Positions 14,120 through 26,829 of a DNA stretch of 64,000 bases are shown piece by piece; the stretch's first letter is position 1; each line of letters begins with the position of its first letter. Both the position numbers and the translations under genes were made by a program. The notes beneath the pieces are model-generated. The model did no database searches. It worked only from the letters and a program-made list of their open reading frames with translations, and was not told the origin of the DNA. This stretch comes from Zeugodacus cucurbitae (Eukaryota; Arthropoda; Insecta; Diptera; Tephritidae), in NCBI RefSeq assembly GCF_028554725.1, contig NC_071671.1:10846001-10910000 (forward strand), written 5' to 3'.

Positions 14120-17000
14120 AAAGTCGGTGTAGAAGTAAAATGTGAATGAGGGAATGGAAAAGCATGAGGGCTGCAGTTAAAAAGAGGGAGCTGCGACGCT
14201 TTTTGAAATCAAAAACTATTATTTCGGGCAAAGCAATGAATAATACGAACACTTTAGGATTATAATGTTGACTTATTTATTTATATATTGAGGTATATAA
14301 ATATCTATCATACGAACTTAATTATAATGACTTTAAAATTGCACAGCGAACAATATCAGCACACAAATATTTAAAAGAATTTGTGGAGTCATTTTCTAAT
14401 GTTTCTTATACTTATTGTACTGATTTGAAAATTTTTAAAATTCATTATTTTATTTTGACTCAAGGATTATATAGGTATATGGATATACTTTTAGTTTAAG
14501 TTTTCAAGTATATATTTAATTGAATTAGATATTTCAATAATAATTTCGTTATTCGTGGCGGAAACGAATTCAACAAAAGAAAGATTATCAAAATCGGTCG
14601 AGTCGTTCTTTAGTTACATGAGGTTAGTGCAATGGTGGTTCTTTCGGTAAATTTGTTCCAACTAAATCGGAAGCTACATTAGAGACATATACAACCAAGA
14701 CTCGCATGAGGATTGAGCAAATGAATATATTTCCATAAATTTATTACCAAATTGAAAAGGCTTGGAATATAGATAAAATGTAGTGAGCCTTAAGTGACTA
14801 CTAGAATTACTGCTCTTCCCTTAAAACATCAAAAAATTCCGTTTAAGCAGGATTTTGGGTGTGAAAATATAGAAATAATTACATGAAAAGCTCTCAGTTA
14901 CGTCTATTAAGTTAAATTGATGTTTGATATACCAACAAAATACAACTCTGATGAGTACACAAACCATACTTGCGCAGATATTTGCTTACGAGAAAGTCAC
15001 CTTTTAACATGATTCCTTCTTCATGTCATATATATATATAACTGTAACACGGCACCGCTATTGATTAACACAAGAAAAGCCTTCTAAGTATATATGTATC
15101 TATATGAGTTAGCATTCTTTAGGGACCCAGCCGAAGATTAATCAGCGGTAGCGCCAGAAAACGGTGTGAGAAATCTATTTGAATTTCGTGGAAAAGCCGC
15201 CATAGAAAAAAAATGTAGTCAATAAGCTTAAATAAAATAAACATGCAACAATAATAGAGTAGGAGCAGAACAACAACAAATGCAACAAAATATAAGCTAA
15301 GAACCATTATATGAAAGTGGACACGTGTTGTCGCCACACGCAGGAAATCAACAATGTCACTGTGATTCGGTAAAGAGTGACAAGGCTTTGTAGGGAAATT
15401 TGATTAAAAGTGCTTAGCGGGAGCAGAGAAGCCTAATTATGGAATGAGAAAAAACAACATGTCAAGACAAACTTGTCATTACAAACAAAAAAAAAAAACA
15501 AAAAAAAAGCACTTGAAATGAGGTTGGCTGGTTTATTGAGGTTGAAAGGAAATGGTAGGGCTGTTAGGTGGTGTCTCAGAAAACTGTTGGTAGTGAGGTT
15601 ATCTTTAAACCGTTTGTGGTTCGAATTTGAATTCGAATAGAAAAATTAAACAAAGTTCTAAAGCTTAATACAGTAAAGACTGATATTCTATCAGCTATCA
15701 GAGACTTATATCCTATACAGAGTTTGTTAAAAAAATCTGAATTAAGATTTAAAAATTTAAAACTTACATCTAAAGTTATCTAAATCTAATAATGCATATA
15801 GTTATTTGACACTATTACTGTTCTATCCCTACAGTCAAGGTCTTTGAAATTACAATTTGAAAATATGGTATGGGAAACCCTCACAAAAGTGTCGTTAACT
15901 AGAGCAATGAAAAAATATTGGATCCTAATTTCATTTCCCGTTTTAGTATATTACTTCATAAAGAATTTCGAAAATTTGGTATGCTTTGCTTGACTGTATG
16001 AGCATATCTACAAGAGCCTATCTTTCAGAAGTTCCAAAAAATTTCTTAAAATCTTCAAAATTATAATCCCCTCCTAAGCCTCATTGAATATTCCATCCAC
16101 CAAAATATTTAGCCGGTTCTAAGCCTAAAATCAATAAACTTGAATGTGACACACTGAAACCAGCTGAAGGAATTCGCACAATTTGAATATCATACACACT
16201 CGAGCGTATGGCTTTGTACAAACGAATGCCGATCTATGCTTACTAACTCGATTATTACGCATCAAAATTTTAACCTTGAATTTGTGTTGAACACGTTTTT
16301 CCATACGCATTTGGGAGCAATGAACGTTTTGGTCAAAATAATAGTAATACGTACTAAGCAACCGAGCCGGCTTAGAGCTGCGGGTCGCAGACTGCGGGCA
16401 GCCAAGCAGTCAACCAGCATACATATGTATAACTACTCACATGTTTAAAAACAGCAAATAAGAACAGCGGGCGGATGAGGAAACGGGCGGCTTAGAGTGA
16501 GAATTATAGCCGAAGTTGTAAAGGTAGTAGGAAAATAGCGAAAAACGAGCCATGCGCACCGGGCCAAAACAGCAAAAATATTGTTGTTGGCATTAATTAA
16601 ATGGCCAAAACAAAAAACTTAAATAAACAGGCTGGGAAGACAAAAGTAGTAATAATCATAATAATGAAGGAGGAAACAAAACAACATGCGAAAAATAAAT
16701 GAAATTATGAAAATTGTAGTTTGCGTAAAAAAACGTATTGAAGCTGAGCATGTGTGTAGCTTTGGCAAAAATCTGCTATTTGGATATGAGAAAATGTGTA
16801 GAGGAAGTGAGATGATACATTAATGTTTACATTGTAGTACAAAATAAGCATATTATAGCGCGATGAAAGTGCTAAAATTAATAATGCTGACATAACTTGA
16901 CGCTGACAGGAGGAAGACTGAAGTGACACAATCGTAATTGAGGAGCCACACTAATTATTTAATTTTAATTTAATAATAAAATAATAAAAAATTAAATTAA
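14120..17000. other. Non-coding stretch, nothing recognised
   Basis: Moderately AT-rich unique-looking sequence, with a purine-rich block at 15440-15560 and simple TATA runs. No gene or RNA structure is recognised. Confidence 0.6.
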
Positions 17001-17215
17001 ATAAAATACAATAAAATAAAATAAAATAAAATAAAATAAAATAAAATAAAATAAAATAAAATAAAATAAAATAAAATAAAATAAAATAAAATAAAATAAA
17101 ATAAAATAAAATAAAATAAAATAAAGTAAAATAAAATAAAATAAAATAAAATAAAGTAAAATAAAATAAAATAAAATAAAGTAAAATAAAATAAAATAAA
17201 ATAAAATAAAATAAA
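17001..17215 (+). repeat. (ATAAA)n pentanucleotide microsatellite, about 43 units
   Basis: The array is nearly perfect over 215 bp, with three GTAAA interruptions in its last third. The long FYFIL-type reading frame on the complement is only a translation of the repeat. Confidence 0.97.
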
Positions 17216-17961
17216 TTTCATCTCACATTAATAACCTAAATCATTTCTCATCATCATTCCTATCAACTTTTGTTCTCTACCACACATTTTCTTCGTGCCT
17301 CAACGCAAACAAAGATTATGTAATTTGATATATACATATGTATACTTTTCTATATATAGAAAAACACCAGTCCCTTTGCGCAAGGATGTCCACACTTCTA
17401 ATTCAGCTATAATGAGTTTGACGCCTTGCAAAGTAAAGCTTTGTAGCCAGCACAATAAAGGACAGACGTGTCAAAGGCCACTACGTCATTTGTTTATTTA
17501 TTTTGTTGGTTTGTGCAAAAATTACGCGTAGTGCCGAATAATTACAGCAATAACGGCTGGTAACTCAATGTTATCCATAACTGTAATCAAAGTTAATGTG
17601 CGTAAATCAACGTAGTGCACATAGCACATAAGTGCTGATATGTTTTCGTTTGCCACTTTGTTGGTGTGCTTGACCGTGAAGTGCAGGCTTTCGAAAATAG
17701 TCGAAAACAAAAATTCGCAAAATTCGTGATTCAGCATAATTAAACAAAATTGTACCCGGAGCTTCAAAAATTATGATTCAGAAAAATTATGGAAATCGAA
17801 ACTCAAAATTGATAAAATGTGTTTGAGGCAATCGAAAAAAGTATCGATAGATTTAATTGAGTGGAATTATAATGTTTCAAAACAATCTTATCAAGCTTAA
17901 TAGAAAAAATTATAAGATAGGATTAATTGTAGTAAATTGATTTTTAAAGCAATATTATAAG

Positions 17962-18138
17962 TACAGTTGAACTACTCTAACTCGAATCACTACAATCCAC
18001 AAAAAAGACTTGCAGTTAGAGAGACATCGTGGTATGGAAGGTAATTTGTATGAAGTTTGACTTCTATTGCCAATTTAAGAATTCGAGTTATGGAGAACTT
18101 CGAGTTACAGAACTTCGAGTTATAGAAGTACAACCGTA
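17962..18138 (+). mobile_element. MITE of the CAGTTGAAC family, copy A
   Basis: This is a 173-bp element bounded by TA on both sides. It begins CAGTTGAACTACTCTAACTC and ends with a diverged inverted copy (CTTCGAGTTATAGAAGTACA then ACCG). The inside carries several TTCGAGTTA motifs and the marker GGTAATTTGTATGAA. TA target sites and CAGT ends fit non-autonomous Tc1/mariner-superfamily elements, pogo/Tigger-like. No transposase is present. Confidence 0.75.
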
Positions 18139-18139
18139 T

Positions 18140-21100
18140 TTAATATTAAAATTTGAGGTAAAGAATACCCAGCATAAAATATGCATGAAAGACTTGTAAC
18201 ATAGAGTTTTCTAGATTTAGAACCTTTATAATTTTGTGTCGTGTTGTTTCATCATTTTTTGAAAATTTTCATTTCATCTTCAACTGCATTTTACGGCTCA
18301 GTGAAGGCTAAATGGCGTTTTGAATTTATATAGAATATATTTTAACAATATATCTTCACATTATTTAACATTCAATACATATTTCTTCTCGTTGATGGCA
18401 TGAGCAACATTACTGCATTGCATTACTACTCCATACAAATTATAGTTATAGACAGAGGAAAGCATATGACATTTAAAAAGTCGCAAAAGTTCAAGAGCTG
18501 ACAACCGCTAATGAGTCATATATGGCTGTCAGCTCTAATATTCATAGATTTTATTTATTTTTTTTGCGAATTATACACACTATTGCTGAAAAAAATCAGT
18601 AGCGATCTGTTTCACACTGTGAACTTGCATAAAGTACGATTGGTATTTATTTAATTTTCATGAAAAAAAAATCCAAAATTATTTGTCATGCAACACACAT
18701 CACACGAGCGCTTGCACGAGCGGACAAAAATAAAAATAAATAATTATAAAATAGCGTATGTCAATAATGGATGACCACAATAAGCGCACATTAACAGTCA
18801 TGTCACATAGGAATACGAGTAGCGAAAACAACACACGAGTGTGCGCTGGAAATTCGCTGAATACAAAAATGCCATACGTTTTCGGTTTCAATGTGATCTC
18901 ATTAATTATTGCGGCAAAGTGATTTTTTAATATTTTTTTACACTTGCCGAGACGATTTCGATTACAAACAAAAAAAGAAAGGAAAAACTAAAAAGTGAAT
19001 AAAGAATTTGGGGAGGAGAGTGGAGAAGGAGGGGATTGGAAGTGTGGTGTTTTATATAGTAAGCAGAGCGTTTTCAAATTATAAATGCGAGAAATGAAAC
19101 AAATTATATTTGAAAGCGCAAATAATATTTGAATTTGTGGAAAAGGGTGCGAAATTTACAGCTGCAGTTATGACTCACAGGTGTCACAAATGTGTGACAG
19201 CGTTCAAATGTCAGTAGCGATGACTGTCAATGCAAGTTACATACGTCAAAATAAGATTCAAAAAAATATATATAAATTTCGCAAGAAATTCAAACGAAAA
19301 CTTTCGAAACGACCACTCGAGTAGGAAACGAACGCGTGAGTTTGCGAACTGAAGTGCTTTACAAATAATTGTTGATCTCAAACACGCTGCTACCGTTAGA
19401 GTACTTCAACAGTCATTGCGCATGAAGCTGAAAGTTAAGCAATTGATTTTTGCCTAATTTCGCAATCACACAGCAATTAATAAGTAAAAGAGTTAAAAAT
19501 TGTAGGCGAAGCTGTACAAATAATTTTCGAAAATATGACAACAAGAGCTCAAGCCACACTCTCCCACTTGCCTACGCGCTCTTTGCATTGTCATTGCAAA
19601 ATTTCTTTATTTTTCATTTTTAGCGCACAAAAGCGTCAAGTGGTGACACCTTTTTAAAATCAGGCAACTCTTGTGGGATGCGCGCTAGCGAAAGTATGAC
19701 AGCACGCTTTATGGGCTACAAGTGACTGTCAGTCAGTCAGTCTGTAGCTGAAGTGTAGAGAGAAATTCGAAGGTGCAGTAGCATTGACAATCGAAGCATT
19801 TGCAAGCTTCACAAAATAAAATGAAATGAAAAGAAAAAAAATTTAAAATTGGCACAAGATATTATCCATAAAAGGCAGTTGAAATTCGATTGTATAAGTG
19901 TGCGCAAAAATAAAAATAAAATTGCCAGCGAAAGAAAAGAAAGGAGGCGTCCTCCCATAGCGCCTGCAAGTGCCACACTAGTTGGCCAAAAGCGGTAGCC
20001 AAGCAGCGAGTCAACGCGTTGATGGAGTGGCTTGGCAGGCTGGTGGGTACGATGGCGACATATTTCGCCAAATATACCGTGTGCGCAGGCGCAGTTGAAT
20101 TTTTTGAAATAAATTTCATTAAACTGGTTAGCCAAGTGGCAGCAACACGACTGTAGTGAAGCACTCGGTTTTTTTATTTTTTGGGAATAATTGTGCAAGT
20201 AGTCGAGTGACAGCGAAATGGAAAGGTGTTGCCGGCGGCCAAATTTTGCAACTGTAACTGTAAGTGGACCAAACGGAGAGCTACACTTGACATTATTGAG
20301 TGCTGCTACTTCATGCGGTCACTTATATATTACTGAGAGAATGTTTGTATATTTAGTCAATCAATAATATACAAAAAGAAAGTGCGTTAATAAAAAAAAA
20401 GTAAAAAATAAAAATAAAAATAAAAAAATATGTAAAAAAAATTAAAAAAATTATAAAAAATATGTAAAAAATATAAAAAAAATTAAAAAAATAACAATAG
20501 GCCTGCCAACTTGCTGTCAAACAATAAGCAATAATTTGCATGTTGTTGTTGTCGCTTATGTAAAATTTATGCTACTTTAAATTTTTTGCAATTATTTTTA
20601 AGCGTTTTATCCATTGCAGACAGCAATCAAATATGTTAATGCCACAGTGACAATGAAAGAAATCAAATTAACTGTAATGTACAGACAATTATGTTGTGAG
20701 TGTTGCCACAGGTATTGCAAACACTAAACACCGCTTATATTGTGGCCAGACAGACGGCCTTGATTTTACTTGGACGTTAAAAAAAAACGATTTTGAATTG
20801 TTTTCTTCTATTTAAGCCTGTTCGTTAGAGTGTCTTTCACTTCTTGCGGTTTTATTGCAAATTGCGGCAACAATTAATTTTGATTATTTTCGAATTTCTG
20901 AATAAGCTATGATGATATAAAAAAAAAAAAATTTATGCATTTTTTAATTGTACAGTTATTGTTGATTTTAAATTTTTCGCAAGTAAAGAGTAATCATAAG
21001 CTGGATTAAGTAAAGGTAAAGTAAAATGTACTGTTTAGGTCAAAATAATAGCATGGATTAACTACAAAGCAACTCTGGAGACTATAGTTATCAAACCACA

Positions 21101-21160
21101 CAATCAGCTGTTTATGTCTTTATACATTTATTGTTGTTCTTATAAATTGATTTTTTTCGC
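18140..21160. other. Non-coding stretch, nothing recognised
   Basis: It includes an inverted word pair GTGTCACAAATGTGTGACAG near 19180, a GTCAGTCAGTCAG run at 19727, a less AT-rich part at 19640-20060 and an AT tract at 20385-20510. Overlapping frames at 19809-20198 (minus) look like chance. Confidence 0.55.
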
Positions 21161-21164
21161 GCCT

Positions 21165-21710
21165 ATTAATAATTTTTTTTATAAAAATTAAAATTTATTT
21201 TTAAAATATTTTTTAATTTTTATTTTTAATTTAAATATCTTTTTATTTTTAATTTTTTATATTTATTTTTATTTTCAATAATAACAATTAAAAATTTTAC
21301 TAAAAGGTGCGAAAAAAAGAAAAAAGGCTATTTTAAATTTTTTTTTTTAATATTTATTTTCAATTTAATTAATCTTTTTATTTGTAATTTTTTTTTCTAT
21401 ATATTTTTATTTTCAATATTTTTTATTAATTAAAAATAAATAATGAAAAAAATTAAAAAAATATTTAATTTTTATTTGAAATATTTTTTATATTTATATT
21501 TTTTTTTAATTTTTTTATATTCATTTTTGTTTTCAAAATTTTTTTTAATAAAATTTAAAATAAATAATTTAGAAATTCAAAAAATATTTTTTTTTTACTA
21601 TTGTTTTTTATTTTAATTTTTTTTTTTTAATATTTTTTATTAATTATTTTTATTTTTAATTTTTTTTATTATTTATTTATATTTTGAATATTTTATTTTT
21701 AATTTCTATT
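21165..21710 (+). repeat. Extreme AT tract with decayed internal repeats
   Basis: Almost no G or C for 545 bp. TTTTTATTTTCAATA-like and AATTAAAAATAAATAA-like words recur about every 100-130 bp, which suggests an old tandem array. Confidence 0.6.
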
Positions 21711-22504
21711 TCGTTTTCCCCGCCCAGTACTATAATTTTGCACACAACTGTATGTGGTTTCCTAGCTACACACTACTTTGTATGCCTTTAAATGAGCGCG
21801 GTCACCATAAAAAATGGTTTAAAACTCGCCGCATTGGACTTGGGGTGTTACAATTGCATCAAGGTTAACCGCGCGATTTCAAGTAAACATGAGTTTCATA
21901 TATATTTTTAATGCAATTTATAGCGCTTTTGTCACTAATAACTGTAGGCAATGTTTACTCAAGAAACGCTTGACCGCAGAAACGAAAATATAATGGAACT
22001 TGATAATTTTTCTATAGCCTATTGTAGGAGTATTTTAAATTGCGCGAATTGTTGGCACTATTGTTGCGAAAAAACAAATTTAATAAAAAATAGTAAAAAT
22101 AAATTGTAATTTGATTACTCAAAGCGGCAGATTAACCCTAATTCACGCAGATACATATTTCATATATTCCTACTCATATATGCTTTGCAGCTTTTTGAAC
22201 CTTTTTGAAAGGGTTTATAAAATAAAACACCATTCATTACTATCTACACTCAAAAATCATTTTTAATTGAACATATTTCATTTTAGAAATATTTTTTTAT
22301 AATTTGTGGGTGTTCACGCATTATTACTTCACGACTACATGCGACACGTGCAATATTTGTATACCCTTCACGAATATGAAAGGGTACTATGAAGGTGATT
22401 TGATGTATTCAAGTACGAGGAGTTCATAATATAGCAAGCTGAATTGACTCAATAATTTCTAGCTTAATCTATCTAAATCTAAATCAATTCTCAATTTCTC
22501 AATT

Positions 22505-22935
22505 ATATTATACCAGTTTAGTTCATTTATACCAGTTACGTGTTCGATTCACCATTCATCCAGGTTTGGCAAATAAGAAATAGCTAACTAATATATTATA
22601 CCACTCCAATTCATTTATACCAGTTGCTTGTTTCTTCTAGGTTTGGCAAATAATAAAAAGCTAATTAATATATTATACCAGTATAATCATTTATTCCAGT
22701 TTATAGTTCAATTCACCATTTTTCTAGGTTTGTCAAATAAGAAATAGCTAATTAATATATTATACCAGTCTGTGCCATTTATACCAGTTGCTTGTTCGAC
22801 TCACCAATTTCCTAGGGTTGTCAAATAAGAAATTGCTAATTAATATATTATACCAGTCTGTGCCATTTATACCATTTTCTTGTTCGCTTCGCCATTCTCC
22901 CAGGTTTGGTAAATAAGAAATCGCTAATTAATATC
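22505..22935 (+). repeat. Tandem repeat, about five units of 77-88 bp
   Basis: ATTATACCA recurs at 22507, 22595, 22672, 22759 and 22847. Each unit carries a second ATACCAGT-like motif about 20 bp on, then a GTTCGATTCACC-like word, CCAGGTTTGGCAAATAAGAAA and AGCTAATTAATAT. Units are diverged by substitutions and one deletion of about 11 bp. Confidence 0.9.
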
Positions 22936-23617
22936 TGTAATTTTTTTGTATGTATATAAGTATCAGTACGCTTTCATTCATGAAGGGCATAAAACTTTCC
23001 ACTTGTTCAAAACCAACGATTTTTTCTTATTTTCACTACATTTAGGCGCGGTATTGCGTCGTTTTACTTTACGCCATTTCCTTCTTAAACAATTACAAAT
23101 TATTTTATTTTTGATTTACACTTAACAATTATGCATATAAGTATGTATATAATTTCAACTGTGCGTTGTAAGTTTTATCAGCTTTTTCACAATTAAATTG
23201 TGTATATTTATTCAATAGCATATACCTTCATTTTTAAATTCCTTTTTTTTTTATTGGTTTTTTGCTGGTTAATTGCGCATTTGTGCCGAAAATAAGTGGC
23301 CCAAGGTAATTGTGTCATGGCTTGTGCAAATATGTATTCGTGAAAAAAAAAATTGTGAACAATAAGTATACAACTAAACTACTAAGCAAAATAATAAATA
23401 AATAGAAAAAAACAGCGCAAGCAAATATGGCAGCATAGACTTGCGCAAACTGGCGAAAAAAAAGTTGACGCCGAAAGTCAACTGTAGTAAATAATTTGCG
23501 TGGGAACGAAGTTTAGATGGTGAAGTGAAATTTGTAGGAAAGGTGGATGTGGGAGTTTTGAAAACGTTTTAGGAAGAATATTTAGTAGGAAACTTAAAAG
23601 AAGAAACTCATAGGAAA

Positions 23618-23794
23618 TACAGTTGAACTTCCCTAACTCGAAACACCATAATCCACAAAAAAAACTTCGAATCAGAGAGACTTCCGAGATACGAAAGGTA
23701 ATTTGTATGAAATTTGGCATACATATATTGTCAAAGAGTTCGAGTTATGGAGAACTTCGAGTTAAAAAGTTCGAGTAATGGAAGTTCAACTGTA
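23618..23794 (+). mobile_element. MITE of the CAGTTGAAC family, copy B (best preserved)
   Basis: This 173-bp element runs from CAGTTGAACTTCCCTAACTC to an inverted end, GAGTAATGGAAGTTCAACTG, flanked by TA on each side. It has the same length and internal order as copy A and is the best family reference in the window. Confidence 0.8.
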
Positions 23795-25559
23795 TTTATA
23801 ATCAAATTTCCAGTATAACAAACCACAACAATCGAGAATTAATACTGGAAAGGAGCATGAACCATAATTTATTGCTGATTGAGTGCCAAACCAGTCGACA
23901 AACTGCTCGAGAAAGCTCTCGAATTTTTTCCAAACTATAGAGATAGATTAAAAATGATTTATATTGGAACTACTGAAATACCTTAGCTACAAGATCAACA
24001 TGTATGACCTAATGCGTCTAAGATAAAAAAAAAATTATAAAAACTGATTAATATGATTACCAAAATACTTAATTTTATTTATCATATGTAGATGTATAAA
24101 TTTTTTTATAAAAATAATATTGATTAATCATTAATTATGACTTGAACAGCACTAATTAGCAATAGATATTGATATTGATGCATAAATACTAATAATTGTG
24201 GCCAAATCAAGTTTTGATAGCAATATGAGAGGAACCAACTAAATTTGAAATTAAACACTGCATATTAAATTACTTTTATTAAATATCATAATTTGCGTAA
24301 CCTTCGTACTCTTCCGCCATTTGTAGAGTTCATGAACTCTTTTTGTTATTTTTAAACACAAGAAAATTAAAAAAAAAAAATTATAAACAAAACATTTAAA
24401 TTTGCATAGCTTTTTGTATGTATTAATTAACTATTATTTTTTGGTATTTTATTTTCACTACTTTACGCCAAACACTTTTGCTTTAGTGTGTCTTTTAGCC
24501 ATTTGCGAATTACTTTATGCAAAAATATGGCCGAAATTATAATAATGGGAATACACTGCCGAACGCTGGTCATTTGCCTGGCAGCGGGAGATGCCGTCAG
24601 TTAATAGTTAGTTAGTTAGTTAGTTGTTGTTGTTTTTTTTTATTTTTTGCACTATTTTAGCTGAAACTTTTGTTTTACCAACGCGCTTGGCAGTCAAGTT
24701 CAGGGCCTCATTAACTTTAGCTTTCATTACGTGTGATGTCATGTATACGACGGCGGCATAGTGGCAAAGTGGTGCGAGGGGTGATTAAGGCAAACGTTTA
24801 AAAGTTTTTTTATTAGCTGCCAAAAAGCTTTTGTCTATTAGTTTTAACAATTTGAATACATTTATTTATGTTTGAGGAAGTGGAGTCGGAGGAATGTCTG
24901 ACTAGAAGTGCTCAGATTACATTACTTTTAGAGTGTTAAAGGCATACACTTGACTTTACTACACAAATTTTGATTTTTTTTGCAAAAATTACTAAAATAT
25001 TAACTAATTTTTAGCGGACCATTTTAGCTGACTTCATCTGATAATCCTTCATTTCGCAAAGTGTGCTGTTGAACGAAAATCTAGTTTGAAATCCGATACG
25101 AAACAAAGTATTTTAGTGAGTCCTAATACAAAGCATGAAACACTACAGCAAAAAAAAATATTTTGAAACAAAAAAAACAACAACAACGGTTACTTCCAAA
25201 ACAATATATTTTGGGATGTATGTATATGAGTAATCATCGAAAAACAATCAGTAATCATCAGTAAAATCGAAAGTATTGCGCAAACAAAGAACTTTTTTGT
25301 TGAAATTAAAACCTTTGAAATCACACCTAACCCAAACCCAGCAAAACTGCAGCTAAATATGCCATTTCACTTTCATGCGACGCATATTTGACAAAGCTTT
25401 ATCTTATCATATATGAACTACTGTGACACACTGTGCAAGACATGAGGGGGAGATCTGTACTCGCTGCAGTACTAAACAGCTATTATTCTATTTTTGGTTT
25501 TTTTGTTGCTTTTTTTTTGTCAAAAAAAAGTAAATTTATATGAATTAGGAATGTGTGTA

Positions 25560-25780
25560 AATAGGGTACAATGTCAGCGTGACAACCGATCGCGCGATAA
25601 CGACGATAAGTCGCTCTCTCTCTCGCTACTGCAGCAGCGACTGCAATGCTGTCGTCGCGTCGAAAGTGAATGGCAATAACCTCAATACTACATTTGACTT
25701 TTCTATGCCAATCGGTTATCGCTACAACAACAACAATACAATAAAACAACGAGAACTGCACAAAGACAAATGATAAGCAA
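25560..25780. promoter_or_regulatory. GC-richer island with a CTCTCTCTCTCG run
   Basis: GATCGCGCGATAACGACGAT is followed by GTCGCTCTCTCTCTCGCTAC (about 25610-25628), a (GA)n-type site of the sort bound by GAGA factor in flies, and then CTGCAGCAGCGACTGC. The evidence is sequence words only. Confidence 0.3.
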
Positions 25781-25789
25781 ACGCTCTTA

Positions 25790-25791
25790 AG

Positions 25792-25838
<47 letters not shown>

Positions 25839-25848
25839 ATATATGTAT
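25790..25848 (+). repeat. (TA)n microsatellite
   Basis: AT dinucleotides with a few C interruptions. The opposite strands both give IYIYIY-type reading frames of no meaning. Confidence 0.95.
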
Positions 25849-26460
25849 TTATAGCGTGCTCTATATACACGAAATTGCATGCGTAAACCAAATATAAAAT
25901 AATTAGAACAACTTTTCGGCCTTTTTGCGATAAGCATACACACACATACAAGTCGTGTCTAAAAGAAAGTAAAAGTCTGCTAAAAAATGTTCGGTATTTC
26001 TCTGACAGGCACACCAACTAGCGTTCGCTCACTCGTTCGTTCATAAATGCAGCGAATGTGTTTAAAAGTGATTGCCCAGTGTTGTTGTTTTATTTTTATA
26101 TTATACACTTGCTGATAAGCTGCTTGATTCTAACTAATTTTTTTATTATTTGTTTGCCTTTTCCGCATTTATTTATTCTTCCTTTCGCTTTTAGTTGAGC
26201 TCACTGATAAGCAACAGCGTAAGATTATTTGCTGTTGTACGTATGTATTTATTGCATTTTCTTTAAATGTATTTTGTGACATTTTTTTTGGGACCCCTGG
26301 CGCATTTGAAGGTTAAATTTTGCATATTATTTGTTGAAAATGTGGACTAGAATTGTATGAATAAATAAAAATGGCGCATAATATAGGTCGTTAGTGCTTT
26401 GCTGTTGTTTATTGAAAGCTTGCTGGATTAAGAATGATCTCAAGGAATATCTTTCCCGTA

Positions 26461-26616
26461 TACAGTTGAACTGACATAACTTGTATAACTCGAGGTTTTC
26501 CATAACTCGAATTCTTGAATTGGCTATAGAAGTTAAATTTCATACAAATTACCTTCCGTAACTCGGAAGTCTCTCTAACTCGAAGTTTATTTTTGAGTTA
26601 GGGAAGTTCAGCTGTA
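26461..26616 (-). mobile_element. MITE of the CAGTTGAAC family, copy C (reverse orientation)
   Basis: The element is flanked by TA, with ends CAGTTGAACTGACATAACTT and GAGTTAGGGAAGTTCAGCTG. The internal marker appears as its complement, TTCATACAAATTACC, so it is inverted relative to copies A and B. It is about 152 bp, slightly deleted. Its right end is caught up in a local duplication. Confidence 0.75.
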
Positions 26617-26796
26617 TATTATTTATTTTTTCGAAAACATAAGTATGACAGTTGTCCAAATTTCGAATTTAGGTGTCATTTCATTGTCATTATTTTTGAG
26701 TTAGAGAAGTTCAACTGCATATTTTTACATTCTTTCCGAAAATATAAGTATGACAGCTGTCAAACTTTCGAATTTAGCTGTCATTATATTTGTCAT
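26587..26796 (+). repeat. Tandem duplication (103-bp period) including a MITE end
   Basis: The unit TTATTTTTGAGTTAG...GTCAT occurs twice in a row, starting at 26587 and 26690. Each copy holds the right end of the CAGTTGAAC MITE plus about 75 bp of flank (AAGTATGACAG, TTTCGAATTTAG). The duplication must have happened after the element inserted. Confidence 0.8.
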
Positions 26797-26829
26797 GTAT
26801 TTGTCATTATTTTTGTCATAGTAATTGTA

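Noticed and set aside
16997..17221. Reading frame of repeated FYFIL residues on the minus strand
   Set aside because: It is a translation of the (ATAAA)n microsatellite, not a gene.
22540..22560. tRNA B-box-like GTTCGATTC
   Set aside because: No matching A box, acceptor stem or cloverleaf is present. The word belongs to the 88-bp tandem unit.
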